From Pseudomonas sp. MM223 (GTDB lineage: Bacteria; Pseudomonadota; Gammaproteobacteria; Pseudomonadales; Pseudomonadaceae), in contig OX352322.1 in the NCBI GenBank assembly GCA_947090765.1, forward strand, positions 1,569,501 to 1,633,500: a stretch of 64,000 nucleotides of DNA, in the 5' to 3' direction. Every line of letters starts with the position of its first letter. Positions within the stretch are counted from its first letter, which is position 1. The position numbers and the translations under genes are program-made. The notes under the pieces were generated by a model. The model was not told the DNA's origin and did no database searches. It saw only the letters and a list, made by a program, of their open reading frames with translations. Positions 15,912 through 25,409 of the stretch are shown in pieces.

Positions 15912-18900
15912 ATGGCCAACAGCGAAGTCCGTAGCGTCTGCCCCTACTGTGGCGTTGGCTGCGGCATCGTCATGAGCGTTGCCGATGGCAAGGTCGTCAA
16001 GGTCAGCGGTGACAAGCAGCACCCTAGCAACTTCGGCCGGCTGTGCACCAAAGGCCTCACCGCGCACGTGCCGCTGACGGCCGCCGGGCGCCTCGAAGAC
16101 GCCTACGTGCGCCAGCAGCGCAGCCAGCAACCGGCGCGCACCGGCATGGCACAAGCTATCGCCGATGCCGGCAAACGCCTGCGCGGCATCATCGACCAGC
16201 ATGGCCCCGACGCCGTGGCACTGTACGTGTCGGGGCAGATGTCGCTGGAGGCTCAGTACCTGGCCAACAAGCTGGCCAAAGGCTTCATCCGCACCCGGCA
16301 CATCGAGTCCAACTCGCGCCTGTGCATGGCCAGCGCCGGCAGTGGCTACAAACTGTCGCTCGGGGCTGACGGCCCGCCTGGCAGCTACCAGGACTTCGAG
16401 CACGCCGACGTGTTTCTGGTGATCGGCGCCAACATGGCCGACTGCCACCCGATCCTGTTCCTGCGCCTGCTCGACCGGGTCAAGGCTGGCGCTAGGCTGA
16501 TCGTCGTCGACCCACGCCGCAGCGCCACTGCCGACAAGGCCGACCTGTTCCTGCAGGTACGCCCCGGCAGTGACATGGCCTTGCTCAACGGCCTGTTGCA
16601 CTTGCTACATCGCAATGGCCACACCAAACCCGACTTCATCGCCCGCCACACCGAAGGCTGGGGCGAGCTGCCGGCCTTTCTCGACGACTATACCCCCGAG
16701 CGCGTGGCCGCCATCACCGGGCTGGCCGAGGCCGACCTCATCAAGGCCGCCGAATGGATCGGCAGCGCCAAAAACTGGATGAGCTGTTGGACCATGGGCC
16801 TGAACCAGAGCATCCACGGTACCTGGCACAGCAACGCCATCTGCAACCTGCACCTGGCCACGGGCGCCATCTGCCGCCCCGGTAGCGGGCCGTTCTCGCT
16901 GACCGGCCAGCCCAATGCCATGGGCGGCCGTGAGATGGGCTACATGGGCCCCGGCCTGCCGGGCCAGCGTTCGGCGCTGGTGGAGGGCGACCGCGCGTTT
17001 GTCGAGCAGCAGTGGCAACTGGCACCCGGCAGCCTGCGCAGCGAAGGCGGCGAGGGTACGGTGGCGCTGTTCGGGCAGATGAAAGCGGGTGACGTGAAAG
17101 CGTGCTGGATCATTTGCAGCAACCCGGTGGCCAGCGTCGCCAACCGCCAGCAGGTGATCGATGGCCTGCGCCAGGCCGAGTTGGTGATTACCCAGGATGC
17201 CTTCCTCGACACCGAAACCAACCGCTACGCCGACATCCTGCTGCCGGCCGCGCTGTGGGCCGAAGGCGAGGGCGTGATGATCAACAGCGAACGCAACCTC
17301 ACCTTGATGCCGCGCGCCGTCGAGCCGCCAGGGCAGAGCCTGCCCGACTGGCAGATCATCGCCCAGGTGGCCTGCGCCATGGGCTATGCCGAAGCTTTCG
17401 ACTACCCCGATGCCGAGGCGGTGTATGAAGAAATCCGCCGCTTCCATAACCCCGCAACCGGCTATGACCTGCGCGGCATCGGTTACCCCGAGCTGCGCCA
17501 ACAACCGCACCAGTGGCCTTGCGCGCCAGGTCGTGGCAGCGACCGCAGCCCCGTGCGCTACCTGAACGACGGCAGCAGCCAGGCGCTGTTGCACGATGCC
17601 CAGGGCGAGCGCCCGGATTTGGCCTTCCCCACCTCCAGCGGCAAGGCCCGCTTCTTCGCCCGGCCCTGGTTACCGGCACCGGAGTTGCCGGATGACGACT
17701 ACCCCATGGTGCTGAACACCGGGCGCGTGCAGCACCAGTGGCACACCCTGACCAAGACCGGCAAGGTGCCGGCGCTGAACAAGCTGGAGCCTGGCCCATT
17801 CGTGGAGGTCCACCCAGACGACGCCGCACGGCTGGGCATCGTTGAAAAGGACCAGGTGGCCATCCGCTCACGCCGCGGCCAAGCCGTGCTGCCCGTGCGA
17901 ATCAGCGACCGGGTCATGCCAGGCAACTGCTTCGCACCCTTCCACTGGAACGACCTGGCTGGCGAGCAACTGGCAATCAATGCCGTCACCTGTGATGCGG
18001 TCGACCCACTGTCACTGCAGCCCGCTTTCAAACACTGCGCCGTGGCCCTGCAACGGGTTGCAGGCGAGCGTATCGATGCCCTTGACCTGAACGCTGCCAT
18101 TTCGGAGCCAGCCCGCATGCCCACCGCCACCCTGTCCCGTCTGCTTGGCCTGAACACCCTGCCAGCCCCAGTGCTGGCAGAAGAAGAGCGCCACTACCTG
18201 CAAGGTTTCGTGCTTGGCCTGGACCAGGCCCGCGCCGAGGGCGTGCCCAGCCTGCCGGCCAATGCGCCACTGGCGGCCAATCGCCGGTTGTTCATCGACG
18301 GCTTGCTGGCCGGGCTGTTCGCCCAGCCAGCGGCACTGCCCGTGGCGGCGTTGGCGGCGCCACGGCATCAGGTGCTGTGGGCCTCGCAGACCGGCAACGG
18401 CGAGCAGTTGGCCGAGCGCTGTGCCGAACGCCTGCGCGGCGCCGGCCTGGATGTGCAGCTCAGTTGCATGGAGGCGGTCAGCCCGAGCCAGTTGCAAGGT
18501 GCCGCCAGCGTGGTGTTGATCGCCAGCACCTTCGGCGATGGCGACGCGCCCGACAGCGCGGCGGCATTCTGGCAGGCCTTGCAGGGCGAGGAGGGCGCCT
18601 GTTGCGCCGAACTGCCCTATGCCGTACTGGCTTTGGGCGACTCCAGTTACGACCAGTTCTGCGGCTTTGGCCGCAAGCTCGACCAGCGCCTGGCCGAGCT
18701 GGGTGGGCGGCGCCTGCTGCAACGGGTGGACTGCGAGCCCGACTTTGATCAAGCGTTCGCCGGCTGGCTCGAAGCGCTGTTGCCCTCGCTGGGCACTGCT
18801 GCTTCGCCACAACCGGTCAATGAGCCTGCACCGGTAGCGACCTATAGCAAGCAGCAACCCTGGGCCGCCACCCTGCTGGAAAACCGCCTGCTTAACGCGC

Positions 18901-19928
18901 CGGGTGCAAGCAAGGAAACCCGGCAACTGGTGTTCGACCTGGGCGGTAGCGGCTTCAGCTATACCGCCGGTGATGCCTTGGGTGTATGGCCGCGCAATTG
19001 CCCGGCGCTGGTCGATGAGCTGCTGGCGCTGATGCAGCTCGATGGCCAGGCCATGGTCGAGTTGAAGGGCCAGCCTGCCATGCCATTGGCCGAAGCCCTG
19101 CAAACGCACCTGGAGATCGCCAAGGTCACCACGCAACAGCTGCAGGCCTTCGCTGTCAGCGCCCCGGACCTGCAGCGTCTGTTGCAGCCCGAGTACAAGG
19201 CCGAACTGCAGGAGTGGCTGTGGGGCCGGCAACTGGTGGATGTGCTGCGCGCCTTTCCCCAACAGCTACCGCTGGCCGGCTGGCTGGACCTGCTCAAGCC
19301 CTTGCAGCCGCGCCTGTACTCGATCGGCTCCAGCCCATTGGCGCATCCGGGCCAGGTCCACCTGACCGTCTCCACCGTGCGTTACGGTGAGCGCAAGGGC
19401 GTGTGTTCGGCCTTTCTCGCCGACCGTGCGCAAGCGTTGAAGGTGGCAATCTTCCCACAGGTGTCGAAGCACTTCCGGCTGCCCGAAGACGACAGCGTGC
19501 CGGTGATCATGGTTGGCCCGGGTACCGGCATTGCGCCTTTTCGGGCGTTCCTCGAAGAGCGGGAGGCGCGGGGGGCGAAGGGGGGTAACTGGCTGTTCTT
19601 TGGCGAGCAGTACGCCGCTACCGACTTCTATTACCGGGAGCAGCTACAGGCTTGGCAGGCAAGCGGCCACCTGCGGCTGGATACGGCGTTTTCCCGCGAC
19701 CAGGCCGAGAAGATCTATGTGCAGCAGCGCATGCTTGAGCAGGGCGCGCAGCTGTGGCAATGGCTGGAGGCGGGGGCGTATTTTTATATCTGCGGTGATG
19801 CCCAGCGCATGGCCAAGGATGTGGATGCGGCGTTGCGCGAAGTCATTGTCGAGCATGGCGGCGTGGATGCGGATGCCTATATGGAGGCCTTGAGCAAGGC
19901 CAAGCGTTATCGGCGGGATGTGTACTGA
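15912..19928 (+). CDS. nasA: Assimilatory nitrate reductase fused to CysJ-like flavodoxin/FAD/NADPH reductase
   Basis: 1338 residues; ATG 15912, GGAG 8 bases upstream. Residues 9-60 hold the N-terminal 4Fe-4S ligands (CPYCGVGC...GRLCTKG). Up to about 700 is the molybdopterin-guanine-dinucleotide oxidoreductase body with [11 protein letters not shown], and the dinucleotide-binding tail is near 720-800 ([17 protein letters not shown]). From about 818 comes a flavodoxin domain ([19 protein letters not shown]), then an FAD domain ([10 protein letters not shown], about 1133; [11 protein letters not shown]) and NADPH site ([17 protein letters not shown]), ending AKRYRRDVY like CysJ. The chain should pass electrons from NADPH through FMN/FAD and Fe-S to Mo, reducing nitrate to nitrite without a separate reductase subunit. 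nirBD follows. Confidence 0.9.
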   Translation: MANSEVRSVCPYCGVGCGIVMSVADGKVVKVSGDKQHPSNFGRLCTKGLTAHVPLTAAGRLEDAYVRQQRSQQPARTGMAQAIADAGKRLRGIIDQHGPDAVALYVSGQMSLEAQYLANKLAKGFIRTRHIESNSRLCMASAGSGYKLSLGADGPPGSYQDFEHADVFLVIGANMADCHPILFLRLLDRVKAGARLIVVDPRRSATADKADLFLQVRPGSDMALLNGLLHLLHRNGHTKPDFIARHTEGWGELPAFLDDYTPERVAAITGLAEADLIKAAEWIGSAKNWMSCWTMGLNQSIHGTWHSNAICNLHLATGAICRPGSGPFSLTGQPNAMGGREMGYMGPGLPGQRSALVEGDRAFVEQQWQLAPGSLRSEGGEGTVALFGQMKAGDVKACWIICSNPVASVANRQQVIDGLRQAELVITQDAFLDTETNRYADILLPAALWAEGEGVMINSERNLTLMPRAVEPPGQSLPDWQIIAQVACAMGYAEAFDYPDAEAVYEEIRRFHNPATGYDLRGIGYPELRQQPHQWPCAPGRGSDRSPVRYLNDGSSQALLHDAQGERPDLAFPTSSGKARFFARPWLPAPELPDDDYPMVLNTGRVQHQWHTLTKTGKVPALNKLEPGPFVEVHPDDAARLGIVEKDQVAIRSRRGQAVLPVRISDRVMPGNCFAPFHWNDLAGEQLAINAVTCDAVDPLSLQPAFKHCAVALQRVAGERIDALDLNAAISEPARMPTATLSRLLGLNTLPAPVLAEEERHYLQGFVLGLDQARAEGVPSLPANAPLAANRRLFIDGLLAGLFAQPAALPVAALAAPRHQVLWASQTGNGEQLAERCAERLRGAGLDVQLSCMEAVSPSQLQGAASVVLIASTFGDGDAPDSAAAFWQALQGEEGACCAELPYAVLALGDSSYDQFCGFGRKLDQRLAELGGRRLLQRVDCEPDFDQAFAGWLEALLPSLGTAASPQPVNEPAPVATYSKQQPWAATLLENRLLNAPGASKETRQLVFDLGGSGFSYTAGDALGVWPRNCPALVDELLALMQLDGQAMVELKGQPAMPLAEALQTHLEIAKVTTQQLQAFAVSAPDLQRLLQPEYKAELQEWLWGRQLVDVLRAFPQQLPLAGWLDLLKPLQPRLYSIGSSPLAHPGQVHLTVSTVRYGERKGVCSAFLADRAQALKVAIFPQVSKHFRLPEDDSVPVIMVGPGTGIAPFRAFLEEREARGAKGGNWLFFGEQYAATDFYYREQLQAWQASGHLRLDTAFSRDQAEKIYVQQRMLEQGAQLWQWLEAGAYFYICGDAQRMAKDVDAALREVIVEHGGVDADAYMEALSKAKRYRRDVY

Positions 19929-19929
19929 G

Positions 19930-19966
19930 TGCACCGGGATGGGCTGATGTGCACCCCGGTTGTGCA
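19930..19966 (+). promoter_or_regulatory. Two NtrC-like enhancer sites upstream of nirB
   Basis: TGCACCCCGGTTGTGCA (19950-19966) matches the NtrC consensus TGCACC-N5-GGTGCA except one base. TGCACC-GGGAT-GGGCTG (19930-19946) matches the first half only. They are 20 bases apart and about 115-130 bases upstream of the sigma-54 promoter, the usual enhancer distance. Confidence 0.5.
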
Positions 19967-19982
19967 TTTTGATCGCCTCTGG

Positions 19983-20067
19983 GGCCTCTTCGCAGCACAA
20001 GGCTGCTCCTACAGGGGCGCGCGATACCGGTAGGCGCAGCCTTGTGCTGCGAAGAGGCCGGTACAGG
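19983..20067. repeat. REP pair, TTCGCAGCACAAGG type
   Basis: Left copy GGCCTCTTCGCAGCACAAGG...CCTACAGG (19983-20015); right inverted copy ends GAAGAGGCCGGTACAGG at 20067. It lies between nasA and the nirB promoter, and so between the putative NtrC sites and the -24/-12 boxes. Same subtype as 41601-41700. Confidence 0.9.
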
Positions 20068-20075
20068 TAAAGCAA

Positions 20076-20092
20076 TTGGCACAGTCCCTGCT
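20076..20092 (+). promoter_or_regulatory. Sigma-54 (-24/-12) promoter of nirBD
   Basis: TTGGCAC-AGTCC-CTGCT: GG (20078-20079) and GC (20090-20091) are 10 bases apart, and TGGCAC is the perfect -24 box. The start would fall near 20102, giving a leader of about 118 bases. Confidence 0.68.
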
Positions 20093-20117
20093 TTATCTCC
20101 ACTACAACAAAGCCCAC

Positions 20118-20133
20118 TGATCAACGGCGATCA
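20118..20133 (+). promoter_or_regulatory. ANTAR (NasT)-type hexaloop hairpin in nirB leader
   Basis: TGATC (20118-20122) pairs perfectly with GATCA (20129-20133), closing loop AACGGC. Loop A1 and G4 match the ANTAR signature, and the first four loop bases are the same as in the nitrate reductase leader. Confidence 0.68.
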
Positions 20134-20168
20134 ACCCGGGCCCCCTACCGTGATGAATACAGGCAAAG

Positions 20169-20203
20169 GCGCCTGGAGCTTCGGCTCCAGGCGCTTTTTT
20201 TTT
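20169..20203 (+). terminator. Leader terminator (attenuator) upstream of nirB
   Basis: GCGCCTGGAGC (20169-20179) pairs perfectly with GCTCCAGGCGC (20184-20194), a TTCG tetraloop, followed by nine T. The nirB start codon is only 17 bases further, so this terminator must be overcome for expression. Confidence 0.9.
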
Positions 20204-20219
20204 GATCGAGGATCGGCTT

Positions 20220-22772
20220 ATGAAGGCAACAGCGAGCAGCGGGCAACGAGAGCGACTGGTCATCGTCGGCAACGGCATGGTCGGCCACCATTGCGTCGAG
20301 CAACTGGTCAGCCGCGGCGCCTTGCAGCGCTTCGAGGTGCGAGTGTTCGGCGAAGAGCGCCAACGCGCTTATGACCGCGTGCACCTGTCCGAGTACTTCG
20401 GCGGCAGCTGTGCCGAAACCCTGGCCCTCTGCGAGCACGATTTCTACAGCGCCAACGGCGTGCACCTGCACCTCGGCGAGGCCGTGCTGGAAATCGACCG
20501 CGAGCGTTGTGAGGTAGTCACCGCAGAGGGGCGCTACGGCTACGACCAACTGGTGCTGGCCACCGGTTCCTACCCCTTCGTGCCGTCGATCGAAGGCTCC
20601 AGCGGCAATGCCCGCCTGGTCTACCGCACCCTCGACGACCTTGATGGCATTCGCGCTGCCGCAGCGGGTGCCCGACGAGGCGTGGTGGTCGGTGGTGGCC
20701 TGCTCGGCCTGGAGGCGGCCAACGCCCTCAAGTCGCTGGGCCTGGAAGCCCATGTAGTGGAATTTGCCCCACGGCTGATGCCCGTGCAGCTGGACGGCGA
20801 GGGCGGTGCCGCGCTCAGGGCGCAGATCGAGGCGCTTGGCGTGGGCGTGCACCTGTCCCGCGCCACCCAGTCGATCAGCGCCGGTGAAGCCTACCGCTAC
20901 CGCATGAACTTCGACGGTGGCGAGCACCTGGAAACCGACCTGATCGTGTTCTCCGCTGGTATCCGCCCGCAGGATGCCTTGGGCCGTGGTTGCGGCCTGG
21001 ACATCGCCGGCCGCGGTGGCGTGGTGATCGACAACCACTGCCGCAGCAGCGACCCGCGCATCTTTGCCATCGGCGAGTGCGCGTCCTGGAACGGCAGTGT
21101 GTTCGGCCTGGTCGCCCCGGGCTACAGCATGGCGCGTAACCTGGCAGCGTTGCTGATGGGGGAAGCGGCGGTAGCGTTCACCGGTGCCGACATGTCGACC
21201 AAGCTCAAGTTGCTGGGCGTGGATGTGGGCTCGATCGGCGATGCCCACGGCGCCACCCCTGGTTCACGCAGCTACCGCTTCATCGACGAAGCCAACAGCG
21301 CCTACCGCCGGCTGGTGGTGGACGCCAGCGGCAAGCACGTGCTCGGCGCGGTGCTGGTCGGTGACAATAGCTATTACGACACCCTGTTGCAGTACGCCCA
21401 GAATGGCATCGCCCTGCCAGCCGACCCGGCAGCGCTGATCCTGCCGCAAGGCGGTGGCGCACCGGCCTTGGGCGCCGATGCGTTGCCCGACAGCGCAACC
21501 ATCTGCTCCTGCCACAACGTCAGCAAGGGCGCGGTGTGCGCCGCCATCGACAGCGGCTGCAGCGACCTTGCAGCGGTCAAGGGCTGCACCAAGGCCGCCA
21601 GCGGTTGCGGTGGTTGCGCGGCCTTGCTCAAGCAGGTGTTCGAACACGAACTGACCGCCCGCGGCGTAGCGGTAGACAAAAGCCTGTGCGAGCACTTTGC
21701 CTACACCCGCCAGGAACTGTACGGGCTGGTGCGGGTAGAGGGCATCCGCACCTTTGGCGAACTGCTCGAACGCCACGGCAAGGGCCACGTTGGTTGCGAC
21801 ATTTGCAAGCCGGCGGTGGGCAACATCCTTGCCTCGTGCTGGAACCAGCCGATCATGGACCCGGCGCTGGTGCCCCTGCAGGACACCAACGACACCTTCA
21901 TGGCCAACATGCAGAAGAACGGCACCTATTCGGTGGTGCCACGCATCCCGGGTGGTGAAATCACCCCGGACAAGCTCATCGTCATCGGCCAGGTGGCCAA
22001 GAAGTACGACCTGTACACCAAGATTACCGGCGGCCAGCGCATTGACCTGTTCGGTGCCCAGTTGCACGAGCTGCCGCTGATCTGGGGCGAGCTGATCGAG
22101 GCCGGCTTCGAAACCGGCCACGCCTACGGCAAGTCGACGCGCACGGTGAAGTCGTGCGTGGGCAGCACCTGGTGCCGTTACGGCGTGCAGGACAGTGTCG
22201 GCATGGCCCTGCGCCTGGAAGACCGCTACAAGGGCCTGCGCAGCCCGCACAAGCTCAAGTTCGCGGTATCGGGCTGTACCCGCGAATGCGCCGAGGCGCA
22301 GAGCAAGGACATCGGCGTGATTGCCACCGACAAGGGCTGGAACCTCTACGTGTGTGGCAACGGCGGCATGCGCCCACGGCATGCCGAGCTGTTCGCCACC
22401 GACCTGGACGACGAAACCCTGGTACGGCTGATCGACCGCGTGCTGATGTTCTACATCCGCACGGCCGACAAGCTGCAGCGCACCTCGGTGTGGCGCGAAA
22501 ACCTGGAAGGCGGGCTGGACTACCTGAAGCAGGTGGTTATCGATGACAGCCTGGGCCTGGCCAGCGAGCTGGAAGCGCAGATGCAGCATGTGGTCGACCA
22601 GTATGAATGCGAATGGGCCAACGCCCTCAACGACCCGGAGAAGCTCAAGCGCTTCCGCACCTTCGTCAATGACCGGCGTGCCGACCCGGACGTGCACTTC
22701 GTGCGCGAACGCGAACAACGCCGGCCTGCTGCGCCACTGCACCTGATCCCTACTGTCGAGGAGGCTGTCTGA
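20220..22772 (+). CDS. nirB: Assimilatory nitrite reductase (NADH), large subunit
   Basis: 850 residues; ATG 20220 with GAGG 9 bases upstream. An FAD-binding NAD(P)H reductase module is at residues 10-300 (VIVGNGMVGHHC; VVGGGLLGLEAANALK). A BFD-like [2Fe-2S] cluster domain is near 425-480 (ICSCHNVSKG...GCTKAASGCGGC). The C-terminal siroheme/4Fe-4S sulfite/nitrite reductase half has its ligand cysteines in VKSCVGSTWCRYG and FAVSGCTRECAEAQ. It reduces nitrite to ammonium in the cytoplasm. It overlaps nirD by one base (TGATG), so the two are translationally coupled. Confidence 0.96.
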   Translation: MKATASSGQRERLVIVGNGMVGHHCVEQLVSRGALQRFEVRVFGEERQRAYDRVHLSEYFGGSCAETLALCEHDFYSANGVHLHLGEAVLEIDRERCEVVTAEGRYGYDQLVLATGSYPFVPSIEGSSGNARLVYRTLDDLDGIRAAAAGARRGVVVGGGLLGLEAANALKSLGLEAHVVEFAPRLMPVQLDGEGGAALRAQIEALGVGVHLSRATQSISAGEAYRYRMNFDGGEHLETDLIVFSAGIRPQDALGRGCGLDIAGRGGVVIDNHCRSSDPRIFAIGECASWNGSVFGLVAPGYSMARNLAALLMGEAAVAFTGADMSTKLKLLGVDVGSIGDAHGATPGSRSYRFIDEANSAYRRLVVDASGKHVLGAVLVGDNSYYDTLLQYAQNGIALPADPAALILPQGGGAPALGADALPDSATICSCHNVSKGAVCAAIDSGCSDLAAVKGCTKAASGCGGCAALLKQVFEHELTARGVAVDKSLCEHFAYTRQELYGLVRVEGIRTFGELLERHGKGHVGCDICKPAVGNILASCWNQPIMDPALVPLQDTNDTFMANMQKNGTYSVVPRIPGGEITPDKLIVIGQVAKKYDLYTKITGGQRIDLFGAQLHELPLIWGELIEAGFETGHAYGKSTRTVKSCVGSTWCRYGVQDSVGMALRLEDRYKGLRSPHKLKFAVSGCTRECAEAQSKDIGVIATDKGWNLYVCGNGGMRPRHAELFATDLDDETLVRLIDRVLMFYIRTADKLQRTSVWRENLEGGLDYLKQVVIDDSLGLASELEAQMQHVVDQYECEWANALNDPEKLKRFRTFVNDRRADPDVHFVREREQRRPAAPLHLIPTVEEAV

Positions 22773-23134
22773 TGAACCTGTCCAATGCTGCTGTGAAAAC
22801 CCGCGAGAACTGGCAGGCGGTGTGCCAGGCGCACGACCTGGTGGCCGACTCCGGGGTGGTGGTGTGGCTCGACGGGGCCCAGGTGGCGCTGTTCTACCTG
22901 CCGGGGCAGGCCCAGCCGCTGTATGCCGTGGACAACCGCGACCCGCGTTCCGGTGCCAACATCATCGGCCGCGGGCTGGTGGGCAGTGTGCAGGGCAAAC
23001 TGGTGGTGGCGGCGCCGTTGTACAAGCAGCACTTCAGCCTGCAGAGCGGTGAATGCCTGGAGGATGCCGGGCAGCAGTTGCGGGTGTGGCCGGTGCGCTT
23101 GAACGGTGAGGCCGTGGAACTGGCTGTTGCCTGA
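22772..23134 (+). CDS. nirD: Nitrite reductase small subunit
   Basis: 120 residues; start overlaps the nirB stop. A Rieske-like fold small subunit with IGRGLVGSVQGKLVVAAPLYKQHF in place of a true Rieske motif: the cluster-binding Cys-x-His pairs are absent, as is normal for NirD, which lacks the iron-sulfur centre. It completes the NirBD enzyme. Confidence 0.94.
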   Translation: MNLSNAAVKTRENWQAVCQAHDLVADSGVVVWLDGAQVALFYLPGQAQPLYAVDNRDPRSGANIIGRGLVGSVQGKLVVAAPLYKQHFSLQSGECLEDAGQQLRVWPVRLNGEAVELAVA

Positions 23135-23155
23135 TATTCATCTGCTGGCTGCACT

Positions 23156-23187
23156 GGCCCTTTCGCGGGCGTGCCCGCGAAAGGGCC
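23156..23187. repeat. Single REP-like hairpin / bidirectional terminator after nirBD
   Basis: Perfect 15-bp inverted repeat GGCCCTTTCGCGGGC (23156-23170) and its complement (23173-23187) around a two-base loop. It carries the TTCGCGGG core of P. putida REPs but only one unit. Lying 22 bases after the nirD stop, it may end the transcript, though no T-tract follows. Confidence 0.75.
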
Positions 23188-23229
23188 GGCACAGGTTATC
23201 TGCCTGCGGCAATGCGTTAAGCTTGCTGC

Positions 23230-24162
23230 ATGAACCTCGATACCCGTATCAAATTCCGCCACCTGCTGTGCTTTCTGGAGATTGCCCGGCAGGGCAGCCT
23301 GGCCAGGGCTGCCGACGCGCTCGCCATCAGCCAGCCGGCCATCTCCAAGACCCTGAAGGAACTCGAAGACCTGCTGGAAGTGCGCCTGTTCGCACGCAGC
23401 CGTCAGGGCGTCGAGCTGACCCCGGCCGGGGCGCGTTTCATGCGCTATGCCGGGCCCAGCGTGCAGGCCCTGCGCGATGGCGTCAGCAGCTTGCGCGGCG
23501 AAGCGCGGGCGCCGTCGCAGGTGCGTATCGGCGTGCTGTCGACAGTCGAGGGCCTGCTCATGCCCGAAGTGCTGTGCCGCATGCACCAGCGCCATGAAGC
23601 GCTGGTCATCAGCGTGGTCACTGGGGTCAGCGCACAGTTGCTCGGCCAGTTGCGCCTGGGCGAGCTGGAACTGGTGGTCGGGCGCATGACTGACAGCCCG
23701 CAGATCCAGGGGCTTTCGTTCGAGCATCTGTACAGCGAGTCGATGAGCCTGGTGGTACGCCCCGGCCACCCGCTGCTTGCCAGCACGCCGGTGGAGCGCG
23801 CCCAGGTTGGGCGATACCCGTTGGTGTTGCCACCGGCGGGCACCACCATTCGCCAGCATGCCGACAGCCTGTTTGTGCAGTGCGGCATCCAGATGCCGGC
23901 GCAGCGCCTGGAAACCCTGTCGCTGGCCCTGAGCCGGCGCTACCTGCTGGGCAGCGATGCACTGTGGGTGGCGCCGCGCGATGCGGTGCTGCTTGACCTG
24001 CGCCGTGGCGAACTGGTCGAGCTCGACCTGGGCGTGCGCGAGCCGGGCGGCTCGGTGGGTATTTGCCGCAATGCCGCATTGCCGCAGAGCCTGCCAGGGC
24101 AGTGGATGTGCGAGGTACTGCGCGAGGTGGCAGGTGAGTACCGCGAGGGCAATTACCCCTGA
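23230..24162 (+). CDS. pcaQ: LysR-family regulator, PcaQ-like
   Basis: 310 residues. A winged helix-turn-helix occupies residues 5-65 (FLEIARQGSLARAADALAIS, then a recognition helix QPAISKTLKELE), and a type-2 periplasmic-binding effector domain about 95-300. The blocks ELVVGRM, LSFEHLYSESMSLVVRPGHPLL and SDALWVAP match PcaQ, the activator of protocatechuate genes that responds to beta-carboxymuconate. No pca genes are adjacent, so regulated genes must lie elsewhere or the specificity has changed. The ribosome site is weak. Naming is by family resemblance; another GbpR/PcaQ-type regulator is possible. Confidence 0.72.
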   Translation: MNLDTRIKFRHLLCFLEIARQGSLARAADALAISQPAISKTLKELEDLLEVRLFARSRQGVELTPAGARFMRYAGPSVQALRDGVSSLRGEARAPSQVRIGVLSTVEGLLMPEVLCRMHQRHEALVISVVTGVSAQLLGQLRLGELELVVGRMTDSPQIQGLSFEHLYSESMSLVVRPGHPLLASTPVERAQVGRYPLVLPPAGTTIRQHADSLFVQCGIQMPAQRLETLSLALSRRYLLGSDALWVAPRDAVLLDLRRGELVELDLGVREPGGSVGICRNAALPQSLPGQWMCEVLREVAGEYREGNYP

Positions 24163-24391
24163 GCGCAAGCGTTGCAGAATCCGGCGAAATAAATCCCCGG
24201 CAAAACCGGGCAAAAACGGCACAACAGGTCAATACTGGCCAGTGGCTGCAAAGGCATCCATGAATAAGCGTTTAACTACTGAACTTCCTTACTAAAACCC
24301 GCTCCTATGCCGGTAGCCATTGGTCATGGCCGCCTGCTAAGCTCGCGGCTTTACCCTGATTGCCCTTATGGCGCATGAACAAGGAAATAGC

Positions 24392-25168
24392 ATGAAACAG
24401 CATCGTTTGGCGGCTGCGGTTGCCCTGGTAGGCCTGGTACTGGCTGGCTGTGATCAACAGGCCAGCAGCCCCGAGCTGAAGACTCCGGCGCAGAAAGCCT
24501 CCTACGGTATCGGCCTGAACATGGGCAAGAGCCTGGCTCAGGAAGGCATGGAAGACCTTGATTCGAAATCGGTCGCGCTCGGCATCGAAGACGCCGTTGG
24601 CAAGAAAGAACAGCGCATCAAGGACGAAGAGCTGGTAGAGGCATTCACCGCCTTGCAGAAACGCGCCGAGGAACGCCTGGCCAAGGCCAGCGAAGAAGCC
24701 GCCTCCGCCGGCAAGAAGTTCCTTGAAGAAAACGCCAAGAAACCAGGCGTTGTCACCACTGCCTCTGGCCTGCAGTACGAAGTGGTCAAGAAGGCGGATG
24801 GCCCGCAGCCCAAGCCGACTGACGTGGTCACTGTCCACTACGAAGGCAAGCTGATCGATGGCAAGGTGTTCGACAGCTTCGTCGAGCGTGGCAGCCCGAT
24901 CGACCTGCCGGTTAGCGGTGTGATCCCGGGTTGGGTCGAAGGCCTGCAACTGATGCACGTTGGCGAGAAGTACAAGCTGTTCATTCCAGCTGAACTGGCC
25001 TATGGCGCACAGAGCCCAAGCCCGCTGATCCCGGCCAACTCGGTACTGGTGTTCGACCTGGAACTGATCGCCATCAAGGACCCGGCCCAGCTGCAAGGCG
25101 CCGAGCCTGAAGCCGAGGCTCCAGCTGAAGCACCTGCTGAAGCACCTGCTGAAGCACCTGCCAAGTAA
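24392..25168 (+). CDS. FKBP-type peptidyl-prolyl isomerase, predicted lipoprotein
   Basis: 258 residues; ATG 24392 with AAGGA 7 bases upstream. Residues 1-21 are a lipoprotein signal with lipobox VLAGC (Cys21). About 35-120 is the helical FKBP N-terminal dimerisation domain (KASYGIGLNMGKSLAQ). About 130-235 is the FKBP catalytic domain (VTVHYEGKLIDGKVFDS, GVIPGWVEGLQLM, YG), with aromatic pocket residues kept. The tail is a run of EAPA repeats. Related to FkpA/Mip-type periplasmic folding factors; lipid anchoring implies the periplasmic face of a membrane. A strong terminator follows at 25186. Confidence 0.92.
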   Translation: MKQHRLAAAVALVGLVLAGCDQQASSPELKTPAQKASYGIGLNMGKSLAQEGMEDLDSKSVALGIEDAVGKKEQRIKDEELVEAFTALQKRAEERLAKASEEAASAGKKFLEENAKKPGVVTTASGLQYEVVKKADGPQPKPTDVVTVHYEGKLIDGKVFDSFVERGSPIDLPVSGVIPGWVEGLQLMHVGEKYKLFIPAELAYGAQSPSPLIPANSVLVFDLELIAIKDPAQLQGAEPEAEAPAEAPAEAPAEAPAK

Positions 25169-25185
25169 CACTGGCCGGTTCTTGC

Positions 25186-25213
25186 AAAACGCCCCGTCCT
25201 GACGGGGCGTTTT
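25186..25213 (+). terminator. Intrinsic terminator after the FKBP gene
   Basis: AAAACGCCCCG (25186-25196) pairs with CGGGGCGTTTT (25203-25213), six-base loop; the stem ends in T residues. Its A-tract on the other side would also let it work in reverse. Confidence 0.92.
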
Positions 25214-25409
25214 CGTTTGTGGCGATTGGACGAACCTGCAACAACTGATACTGTCCGAGGAAATGCAGTCTGTAGATGTAGGATGTTTCTGACGCAAATC
25301 GTTTGCGGCCAGGTACCCGCGGCGCGAAACGGCTGTGTAAAAAACGCCCGATCTGACCGTGGCCCTTGCCTGGCAGGCACCTGGGGTCAGAAACGCGACC
25401 CTGTTCACA

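Noticed and set aside
18012..19262. Minus-strand open frame (416 codons) opposite the flavoprotein part of the nitrate reductase
   Set aside because: Antisense shadow; the plus-strand protein is unambiguous.
21264..22742. Minus-strand open frame (492 codons) opposite nirB
   Set aside because: Antisense shadow; nirB is unambiguous.
23230..24162. LysR gene considered as a dedicated regulator of nirBD (Nac/Cbl type)
   Set aside because: Effector-domain blocks match PcaQ-type proteins, and nirBD regulation is explained by its own leader and sigma-54 promoter.
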